DNA of 64,000 bases from Owenia fusiformis. Taxonomy: Eukaryota > Annelida > Polychaeta > Sabellida > Oweniidae. The translations under genes and the position numbers were made by a program. Location: NCBI GenBank assembly GCA_903813345.2, contig CAIIXF020000009.1, positions 20,301,759-20,365,758 on the forward strand, written 5' to 3'. How positions within the stretch are numbered: position 1 is the first letter of the stretch; every line of letters starts with the position of its first letter. A model generated the notes under the pieces. That model searched no databases, had not been told where the DNA came from, and worked only from the letters and a program-made list of their open reading frames with translations. Below are positions 36,688-46,674 of this stretch, piece by piece.

Positions 36688-37159
36688 CTTCTTCGAAAAT
36701 TCGCGCGTCTGAAGATTGACGTAATGAAATATTAACCAATCAGCAGCAATGATGCTGTACCCAGGATGCATCGGGGAAGTGAAAGAAAATGGCAAAATTT
36801 ACTCTGTGATTTTGTATCGGATTTGTTAAATATTATTATTGATGTGCATACAAACGTAAATGTTATCCTATTTTCGGTATAAATACGTACAAAACTACAG
36901 TATAATAAGAGTAAAACAGTCTGATTTATGGAATTTACATTAAAAGTAAAGGCGCGACGGTGTAATTTCGTTTAGTTGAGGTTTCAATTTAGACAGATTA
37001 ACTACTTCCGGCAAATCCGTAAAAACAATTTTAGATCAATATTTTGATTAAAAATAACAAATCAGGTTAGTAAATTCAATCTATTTCCATGCATAGATGC
37101 CGGCAAGATTATTTTTTAGAAGGATAGCTCAATATTATATTATTCAGATGGGACGGTCC

Positions 37160-37515
37160 CCTCGAAAAAAATCAAATTTAAAATTTACGTCAACGATCAC
37201 GAGTCGGGGGGGGGGGGTGCCGCTGAGACTCAAAATATCTACCCACATCTTGGGATTTTGTTCTCTAAAAATGAACCCGGTTTTCTTTCAAAAATAGACC
37301 CACTTCAAGGTAATTTTTAAAACACAAGACCCACTTCCGGCGATTTTTTTTCAAAAACAATACCCAGTTTTAGGATTTTTCCAAAAATAGACCCATCTCT
37401 AGGGATTTTTTCCCAGATTTTTTTTATCAAAATGAAACCTCAATCTAGGGTTTTTTCTTCAAAATGGGACCCACACCTAGGGATTTGGCGAAAGAGTGAC
37501 CCATTTTAGTGGCAC
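37160..37515. repeat. Degenerate tandem repeat, 'caaaaatagacccatctcta' units
   Basis: About eight diverged units of roughly 30-40 bp follow a G-run at 37206, each like 'agggatttttt' then 'aaaaatagaccca'. The block is bounded by GGGACGGTCCCC near 37150 and GGCACGTCCCCAT near 37510, possibly the ends of a small element. It is non-coding. Confidence 0.5.
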
Positions 37516-39035
37516 GTCCCCATATATTACTCGAGTCTCTAGCTTACAGCTAGATGTAACTTGATTGATTTCGTATGTTTTCCTGAAAAAATGTCATACA
37601 CGCACCTTGAACTCATTTTTAATAGTTTCTATAAATATTTATAAGAATATTAATCATATTGATGTAGAAGCTTTGCTTGTCTGAATTTAGATATTTCAAA
37701 ATTTCTTTTCGGAAAAACATTCAAACTCAATGGATCCGCCATTTATACACCTCAGTGACCTCATTCGCAGAAAAATGGTGGCCATTTTAAAATGAAATTT
37801 CGTTTTGCGAAATTAAATGCTAAATACACTCGATTAAGACGGGGATATGAGCTGATTTTCTGCAAATGTATGCATAAAGGTATGTTTCATATAATAATGA
37901 CGAAACAACTGTGCGTGGTCACCATGCATTGGCAAATATTGAATACCACAGCTGCTGTAACAGTGGCTCAAAGCCAGATCATAGAGAAGGCTTTGGAACT
38001 AAGTAACCCATATAGATCTAGCCAATATATGGGGGTTGGTTTATATCCTTTCTTTGAGGTGCTTTAATGTCACCTAGGTGGTCTCTAGTGCTGGTTTTGT
38101 CTCTTGTACATTTAGTTTTGCGATTAGCTACTCTTGTGGTTTGTAGAGTCCTTTTTTGTTTTATATAAAATCCTGTACAGGTTGGCTAAGATCATATTCA
38201 TAACTGCGATTGTTATTCACATTGTCGTGCAGCCATTTCAAAAAAATATGAGACATCTCATATCAAATCATATCTCATTCGAAGCGTCTTGTTATTCTTT
38301 AACTTTCTTATCACTAACGAATCGTATACAAACAATTAGACAAAATAGTGATATATATTCAATATTGGTGGAAGGCTGTCCAAATCTGAATGTGCTTCTG
38401 TGATCCGAGAAATGTGAAGTCAGCATTACAATTATATTTGAATACACAGGATCCCAGAACAAGATTCGGTGTCTCATCTTGAGGAATATTTATTGAGCTT
38501 CTGATCCCTACTACAAAAGAATTTTGCTGGCATCTATGTTTCCATGTACGTTTTTACTGAAAATACATGTCGCATTTCTAAATTGACTTTTTCCTAGAAA
38601 TTCAAAATTTTGAACCTTAGTCTACAGCACATACAGGGAACAGATAGTACACTGACTGAAATTCTCTCTGTACCCAGTAGGTAAATTTTGTTCGGTGTAC
38701 TAAAACTATCTGTTCCCAGGCCTATGGTCTACACAGCCCTAAAGGCTAGAGTTGGAGGAAATGTAAGTTGGTAGTCGACTTTTTGTGATTTTGATGTCAT
38801 TTCTGCATTTCACAATCCACAATCGTGTGATTCATAATTGAAAATTAACATGTGACTCTATTGAGCGTTGCAACAAAATTCACCCTGACCTTTACACCAG
38901 ATTCAAATTTGTCCCACTCACTTTCGATTTATATTTCTCACATGACAAAACAATAATCAAAATCAAAAAAGTAGGAGATATATCTAATTTGGTAAATTTT
39001 GTATCAGGATTTCCCATCACAAAAAATAATGACTG

Positions 39036-40347
39036 CAGACTTGCCAACCTAAAATGAAAAATTTGCGTGAGATTTTCAAAAAATTGCGGTACTTTTACAT
39101 GAGAGTTCTCCAAAATACGGTAGTTTTTGCGGGAGATTTTTGAAAAAACTAGAGTTTTTTACGCGCGATTTTTGAAAAACTGGAGTTTTTAAGGGAGAGT
39201 AGTTTTTAAGTAAATTTTATAAAAAGTGGTAGTTTTTGCGGGAGATTTTTGAAAAAACGGAAGGTTTTGCGGAGGATTTTTTAAAATACAGGAGTTTTGC
39301 GGGAGATTTTTGAAAAACGGGTGTTTTTGTGGGAGATTTTAAAAACGGCGATTTTTATGGGAGATTTTTGAAAAAAGGGAGTTTTTACGGGAGAGTTTTG
39401 ATAAAACAGGAGTTTTCGTGGGAGAGTTTTGAAAAAACGGCAGTTTATGTGGGAGAGTTTTGAAAAAAACGGCAGTTTTTGCGGGATATGATTTTGAAAA
39501 TAAACGGAAGTTTTTGTGGTAGACTTTTGACAAACGGTAGTTTTTGCGGGAGATTTTTGAAGAAACTGTAGTTGTTGCGGAAGAAAAAATGGGAGGAGCA
39601 GATTTTATTATTCTAGAAGCTGATTAAACATGCGTAAAATGCATGGGGCGTGCTACCACTGATCATATCAGACTAAATCATGCAAAGTATGCAAACTATA
39701 GACTCTAAAAAGTAGTTCTTATCATTTCCATCCCGTTTTGAACGATATCGCCGATTCATACATGAATCTGTGACATTAAGGATGCAGTACAGGGTTAGCG
39801 TAGCTTACGTTCCAGATATTAGATTATGCTCATATTTTTCGCACTGTATCACAATGATGTTATCATTAGCCAAGTGCAATATAAAGAGGACTGACCAGCT
39901 GGTTACTACAAGATAAATTATTTACATTGACGGAATTTTTGAAAAAGATTTCTATGCATTTTTCATTTTCGGGTCACAGTTTCTTCATAAATATTGACTA
40001 TGTCCAATAGAAACTTCATCTACCGACAGAAATATAAACCATCTATATTACGGATCCATAAAAATGATAAATGGCATGCAAACAGTTAAAAATGTATAAA
40101 CATATATAAAATGTGCAAACAGATAAGAAAATTGTTGAAAAAATGAAACGGTCCCCGAGTTTGCAAAATGTAACGCCCAATGCGGAAATCGAACCGAAGA
40201 CCTTTCGTTCCCAAGAGAGATTTTAGTAGAAATACGGTACGGGAGTGTTTACGGGAGAAAACGGTACAGGAGTTTTGTTATTTTTTACGGAAAAAACAAA
40301 AAATTTACGGGAGATTCCCGTAAAAAAACGGGAGGTTGGCAAGTCTG
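39036..40347. mobile_element. 1.3-kb non-autonomous DNA element with CAGACTTGCC ends
   Basis: Ends CAGACTTGCCAACCT and inverted, flanked by the direct repeat GACTG (39031-39035 and 40348-40352). Inner sequence on both sides is rich in 'tttacgggagattcccgt' phrases. A run of about 15 degenerate 'tttttgcgggagatttttga' units fills 39060-39580. The open frame on the - strand at 39339-39533 is made of these repeats and is not a gene. The superfamily is unknown; a 5-bp duplication is unusual for hAT (8 bp). Confidence 0.7.
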
Positions 40348-40514
40348 GACTGCAAACTTACATTTCTGCTGAGAATAGATATATGAGACTGGCGCCAAAT
40401 TTTGCTCCCCAACTTCTTACTTTCACTGTGCAGCTTGTGGATTGATTATATACATATCATCATAAAAATTTGTCTTTTTTATTTTGCAGTTAATAGCTTG
40501 ACTCACCATTTATT

Positions 40515-43500
40515 ATGAATGAATGTGAGAATACAAACCAAAACAGTCCAGGTTTCTTGGTTCTGCAGGAAAATGGAAAGAAACAATTTGAGTGCAGGGA
40601 ATGTAGGCGGACTTTTACAAATAAAAGAAACATTGAAATGCATCTACATTCAAGTCATGGCTATTGTAAGTTTCCATTTTTGAAGTTCAAAAAGTGGTTT
40701 TTGAAGGACTTTTTGTTGGAAAATTGTGAATTTGTTTAAAACTAACTTTTAGAGGCCACACGTATCAATCGCCCATATACAAATGCATGTAGCATTCTCA
40801 CATAAATAGTCATCATAGTAGTCATATACTATCAGATACATGAAGATTGATCCACTAGAACTGATGAATATTCAAGTTCAAAAGAACCTTTTTCTATACT
40901 TGCTATGGTATCTGACCCGATGTAGCCACCTTGTGGTGAAATTGGTAACTACCTACTGGCATCTGGGTAATTAAAACTCGATGAATTTTATAATTTATTT
41001 TTGAATCCATTTCCCATTGTGGAGTTAACAAATATATTTTCTTACAGCTTCACCAGTGAAGAAGTATAAATTGTACGAAAACAAACCAGGATTAAAAGAG
41101 AATGTACCAAGGAGTACCGTTTGGTATAGAGCAAATAGGAGTAAATTGGAGAAAGAGCAGGAAGGTAAATAATTTAGATTTATGTAACCTCATCTTTTAA
41201 GCTCACATGGGTCACGGGCTTATCTACCTTGATCCAATCTTATGTTACTATTGTTTTAGTATAGGATTCCCTAATATATAAATATGCTTATTCGGCAAGT
41301 TTGAAAAGTGCAGCCCCTCTCTATAGGGAAAACCTCTGAACAAGGAAACTTTCCTCCAGTCTCAAGAGCATTCCCTGTTCGCAGGTTTTACTGTACATAT
41401 AATTTAATTAAATTGTGCACTTTTCAGGTACAGATGATCAAGGGCCAGATGGAGAACGTCAAAATGATCAGAAAGATTCACAGGATGACATCACCCCTGA
41501 GTATTCAGACAAGGCCTATACAATTTCTGAAAAAAGTGAAACCACTAGTATTGAACTTGAGAATTCTATTGCTATTTCATCACTCGTGGGTAATGGTACT
41601 GTAGTCCAATCTGTCACTCAATTATCAGATTACAATCATGGTGACAAGATTGATGAAAGTTCATCTGCAACTGACTATGTTAATGGTAGCGAGCCATATG
41701 GCAAACTTGATATTGACTCAGACTCAACATCTATGAACTCGCATTCAGAATTGGACTCTGACGGTTATGAAAATATATTTTCTGACTCTGAATTTGATTC
41801 TTATAGTGATTCAAGCATATACAGTTGTTCATCTGATTCGGAGACTGAACGCACATCCTGTTCAGAAATTGAAAATGACTCACTTGATCTTGACAAAGAT
41901 ATAATTGGCAGTGATGTGTATTTAAAGATACTGTCATGTTTTATTCGCAATGAACTTTCAGCTACAGCTTGCAAAGATGTGTTACAAACATTTCAGAAAC
42001 TAACTCCAGAATCTCAGGTTTGGAATCAAATATCATATGACAAGATATGGAGCATAGTGGATAATGTTACCAAGCAAATTCATTATTGCCCAGATTGTAG
42101 CAGGATATTTCCCGAGGATGACGTTGACTGTGTGGAATGTCCGTGTGGTGGTCTAAGATATATTGGTACAGCAGAGGAACAGAGAAAAGCTAATCGACAA
42201 CCATGCAAAAAGTTTGTGTTTCTTGATCCAAAGAAATACATAAAGGACCTACTTGAGCTACCAGGTAAAGTATTATTGGAATGTTTCAGTTCAATTGAAT
42301 AATTTGGCATTATTTTCTAAAATCCTACTTTTCAAGATGGCCACTGAATTTCAAAATGGCGGCCATTTTCCCTTAAAAAAACGTAATCTTTGATAACTTA
42401 AATACCAGTGAACGGATTTGGTTCAAATTTTATATGATGATGCCTAGGGACAAAGTAGATCTGTTCGAGTAAGAATTTTCAAGATGGCAGCTGAATTTCA
42501 AAATGGCGGCCATTTTTCGTAAAAAAAATAATCTTTGATAACTCAAATACCAGTGAACGGATTTGGTTCAAATTTTATATGCTCATACCTAGGGACACAG
42601 TAGCTCTGTTCAAGAAAGAATTTTCAAAATGGCCACTGAATTTCCAAATGGCTGCCATTTTTATAAAAGAAAGTAATCTTTGATAACTCAATTGCTAATT
42701 GACGCACAAGACTGTGGGTCCTTTATTACATTGTCCTAATTATCTTTTACAGGAACTTATTTTATTTATCTTTTACAGGAATGTGGGATGGCCTACAGAA
42801 AAACAAAGGAGTCATACTCGAACGCTATGAAACTAGTGATGGGGTACTAAAAGATGTTACAGATGGTGAGGTCTACAGAAACCTAATAAAAACTGGATTT
42901 TTATCAAATCCTCACAATATTAGTGTCATGATGAATACAGATGGTGTTAACCTCTATAAATCAACAGGTGTTGAAATATGGCCGATTTTCCTATCAGTGA
43001 CTGAACTCCCTCCTGCAGAGAGGTTTGCTCGTGAAAATATGATCCCAGCTAGTTTATGGCAAGGAAAGGGTAAGCCACCTTTCCAACAGTACATGGAAGT
43101 ATTCTCATCGGAAATGAACAAACTATATACAGAGGGCATAGATATTCATGTAAATCAAGAAATGATAAATGTGAAAGTAGTAGTCATTACATCACCAGCA
43201 GACCTACCAGCTAGGGCAAATATGATGAACATGACATATTATAACGGCCAGTATGCTTGCACAACTTGTGAAATACCAGGCAAAACTGAAGTACAAGGTG
43301 GTGGACACACTAAAGCATTTCCAGCCCAGCACACCTACAAATACAGAACAGACAAGGAGATTCGCGATTGCATGACAAAAGGCCAAGAGAAAAAAAGAAT
43401 CCTGGGTTTTAAAGGTAAATCTGGGCTCTATGATCTGAAAGGAGTGGACTTGAGCAAACTTTGCCCACCCGACTACATGCACTGTGTCTGTATGGGTGTA

Positions 43501-44529
43501 ATCCCAAAAATTAATAAAAGGTGGTTTTCTTCTGAAAACAGCAATGAAAGTTACCATGTTGGTAAAGAAATAAAAGAAATTTCAAGAAGAATGCAGTATA
43601 TTAAGCCACCAAACATGATAGAAAGGTTACCACGAAACCTGGAGAAACATTATTTACACTTCAAGGCAACTGAAAATCAAACATGGATGCTTTTTTATGC
43701 AGTACCTTGCCTCGAAGGAATCCTCCCTAAGAAATACTTGGACCATTTCAAAAAACTCTCTGAAGGCATACACATTTTGCTTGGTGACAGTATAACTACA
43801 GAACAAATTAACAGAGCAGAACTTCTCCTCAAAGAATTCTACGTTGAATACCCCAAGCTATATCCCCCTGGAGACTGTACATTGAACTTGCACTACATTG
43901 GAGCCCATTTCGGATATTGGGTCCAACAATTGGGACCATTGTGGAATTGGAGCTGCTTTCCCTATGAAGATTCAAATGCACATATATTAAAAATGTGCCA
44001 TGGAACAGGGGATGTAACAACACAGATAATGAGGCAAAAAACAGCTGAGATTAAAATAAGGACACAAAATCAACCAGTCAAAATCAAAGAGTTGAATACA
44101 ACTGAGGAAAAACTTAAAATACATGGTAAAACAAGGCCATTATCTGATTCTGATCATGATCTGGACTCTGTGCCTCAGAACTGTACATCAGTGGCTTCAC
44201 GAATCTCCATAAATGGAGAGATGTTCTACTCTGATGAGTATGCACGCATGAAGAGGAGAATTTGTAACTGTGTGGAATTAAAAAATGGAAAACGTGGTTT
44301 CATTAAGAGGTTTGTTACTGATGGCAAAGAAACACATTTTGCAGTAATTGATATGCTCAGAGTGCAGAGAGGTTCAACTTATGCAAATAAAGCAAAACCT
44401 TCAGGGAAAACAGAGCTGTATCACATAAGTGAGCTAAAGAGAAAACTTGTTTTAGTTCAGTGTGGAGAAAATATGCAAATGTATGTTCTAGCAATGCCTA
44501 ATGGCATTGGACGCTCCGTTTTCAAATAA
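40515..44529 (+). CDS. CACTA/EnSpm-like transposase with C2H2 zinc finger
   Basis: Four coding exons: 40515-40665, 41048-41164, 41428-42264, 42779-44529; phases match and the product is 951 residues. Exon 1 encodes a C2H2 finger (CRECRRTFTNKRNIEMHLHS then SH). Exon 3 is acidic and Ser-rich, then has a Cys cluster (CPDCSRIFPEDDVDCVECPC). Exon 4 carries the catalytic core: NTDGVNLYKSTGVEIWP (first Asp), CTTCEIPG (zinc-binding pair), CPPDYMHCVCMGV (second Asp) and CFPYEDSNAHILKMCHGT (acidic end), in the order of Transposase_21-type enzymes of plant CACTA elements. It would cut at the terminal repeats of the surrounding element. No stop or frameshift is seen, so it may be active. The assignment of the three catalytic acids is inferred from motif order. 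Confidence 0.85.
42329..42705 (+). repeat. Three 145-bp tandem units in transposase intron 3
   Basis: Units begin near 42329, 42474 and 42619, each with 'tttcaagatggc' then 'tgaatttcaaaatggcggcc', then 'aatctttgataact' and 'gtgaacggatttggttcaaa'. At the end of the intron the acceptor motif TTATCTTTTACAGGAA occurs twice (about 42741 and 42767); only the second gives the open frame of exon 4. Confidence 0.75.
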
Positions 44530-44944
44530 AGCATCTGTTCGGGCGATAACTGAAATATTTTCCATTGTGTTCCTTACACCATATTGAACATAATATTCAC
44601 ATGAAATTGACTTTTATAAAGTTCTTATGCATTGACAATAATCATAATTCTTGAATATTAGAATATTTGTAGAATATTTTCCAGGACTTAGATATTTCAC
44701 TTTATTCTGAAAAAGCTCTGCAAGTGTTGCCAGGATGAATATATATTGAATATTAAATACACAGTAAAATAATTTGTATCTTTAATACAAAATAATGTTT
44801 TATTTTGAATAAATTCTGTAAGTGTTCTTAAACCTAGTACATAGCGTTCTTGAACCTAGGTAAATAACAATTTTATGTAATAAAACATACTATAACATAC
44901 TAGTATGTTGCTGTTGGATTCAAATACAATTTCTTACAATATAC

Positions 44945-45306
44945 TTAAGGATGTTCCCTGGTCAGATAGGAAAATATTCAATAGTATTTAACTTTTTCTC
45001 AAAAATGGTTTTCTGGGATTCTCACGGGCAACAAAGAATATTAAAACTTTAAAAACCGTATGTTAGTGTGCTTTTTTCTGAGCAAGAGGCCTCTAAAGTG
45101 TCAATATTTGACAAAAGTGGGCGTGGCACTTTCTCATTGAAACCCATGTTAAAAATCAGGTTTTCACCCCAAAACACACTTTTGAATATTTAACTTTTTC
45201 TTAAACTCACAGAAACACTTAGTTATGCTATGTACTTCACATTTTGAAAAGAAAAATTAGGGGTTGGTGTTCATCGTTTTCAACTTCGTCCAGGGAACAT
45301 CCTTAA
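44945..45306. mobile_element. 362-bp MITE flanked by TTAA inside the 16-kb transposon
   Basis: TTAAGGATGTTCCCTGG at 44945 and its complement CCAGGGAACATCCTTAA ending at 45306. TTAA at each end fits a piggyBac- or Kolobok-type target. The interior is non-coding. It is inserted between the transposase stop and the right array. Confidence 0.75.
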
Positions 45307-45460
45307 ATACTTTTTGAACTATAATTCAGAATTCCTGTTATTCTGAAGATAATTCTTGAATTTATATATATATATATAATAATAATATGTATAAAAGTCA
45401 AAATTCTTAGTGTACATACTAAATATAATAAAATAATTTGAAATAAAAGCAGAGAAATTC

Positions 45461-45525
45461 TTCCTACATGTTTCTTTATTTAAACATCTTTCTTGAAGAT
45501 TTTTAAATAAAGAAACATGTAGGAA
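45461..45525. repeat. Perfect 24-bp-arm hairpin at the inner edge of the right array
   Basis: The 24 bases starting TTCCTACATGTTTCTTTATT at 45461 are exactly complementary to 45502-45525, separated by a 17-base loop. Neither arm belongs to the 150-bp array unit. Confidence 0.8.
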
Positions 45526-45529
45526 ACAT

Positions 45530-46670
45530 GTGGTGAAAAAGTGAAGAATATCTGAGAACATATTTTTTAGTTCTTCATTATTATTCAAATATCCTTCAAA
45601 GAAGTAGGTGAAAATAAGAAGAATTTCCAAGATTACCAATAATTCAAAATGTTCTTTGTTATTCTTAAGATATTCTTCAAATAAGCTGGTGAAAAATTGA
45701 AGAATATCTAAGAACACATAAGTTCGTCATTATTATTCAAATATCCTTTAAATAACATGGTGAAAATATGAAGGATTTCCAAGATTACCAGTAGTACAAA
45801 ATGTTCTTTATTATTCAACAAATATTCTTCAAATAAGGTGGTGAAAAATTAAAGAATATCTAAGAACATAGAAGTTCTTCACTATTATTCAAATATCCTT
45901 TAAACAAGGTGGTGAAAATATGAAGAATTTTCAGGATATCGAACAATACAAAATGTTCTTTATTATTCTTCAGATATTCTTCAAATGAGGTGGTGAAAAT
46001 GTGAAGAATATCTGAGAACATTGTAGTTCCTCATTATTATTCAAATATCCTTCAAACAAGTTAATGAAAATATAAAGAATCTCCAAGAATACCATAACTA
46101 CAAAATGTTCTTCATAATTCTTCAAATATTCTTCAAATGAGGTAATGAAAAATTGAAGAATATCTAAGAACATAGAAGTTCTTCACTATTATTCAAATAT
46201 CCTTTAAACAAGGTGGTGAAAATATGAAGAATTTTCAGGATATCCAACAATACAAAATATTCTTTATTATTCTTCGAATATCCTTCAAATGAAGTGGTGA
46301 AAAAATGAAGAATATCTGAGAATATTTTAGTTATTCATTATTATTCTCTCATTCCTTAAACAACATGGTGAAAATATGAAGAATTTCCAAGATTTCAAGA
46401 AATAGAAAATGTTATTCATTATTATTCAAATATTCTTCATTCAGGGTGGTGAAAATATGAAGTATTTTGAAGAACATGAAACATTCTTTATTTTTCTTCA
46501 ATTATTCACCATAGAATTTGAAGAATATTCAAGAACATAAATTATTCTTTATTATTCTTCAAAAATACAAGAATATGGTTAAATCTTTATTCTTCACAAT
46601 TTATCTCGATATTACAATATTCATCACACCTGAATATTCATGAATAATTCATGAATATTCATATCACAAG
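45530..46670. repeat. Right subterminal array of the transposon, about 150-bp units
   Basis: The anchor 'gaagaatatct.agaaca' recurs near 45540, 45693, 45853, 46005, 46157 and 46307, giving a period of about 150-160 bp. Units contain 'ttcttcattattattcaaatatcctt' type sequence and 'aaggtggtgaaaatatgaag'. The unit differs from the left array in length and sequence but shares the GAATATTC / TTATTCTTCA vocabulary. The last 60 bp before the terminal repeat contain ATTCATGAATAATTCATGAA, like the left terminus. Confidence 0.85.
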
Positions 46671-46674
46671 AATA

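Larger units (their letters stand above)
36690..40488. promoter_or_regulatory. Divergent spacer between BEN and transposase genes
   Basis: Both transposon genes point away from this region, so their promoters should be here; no TATA box can be assigned with confidence. Before the transposase start an acceptor TTTTGCAG ends at 40488, so a 5' noncoding exon probably exists further left. The spacer also holds a degenerate 30-bp tandem repeat (37160-37515) and a 1.3-kb insertion (39036-40347). Confidence 0.4.

Noticed and set aside
39339-39533. 64-codon frame on - rich in SKT/FFK units
   Set aside because: It is made entirely of degenerate G-rich internal repeats of a non-autonomous element.
43204-43557. 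117-codon frame on - opposite the transposase
   Set aside because: Antisense shadow of the catalytic exon.
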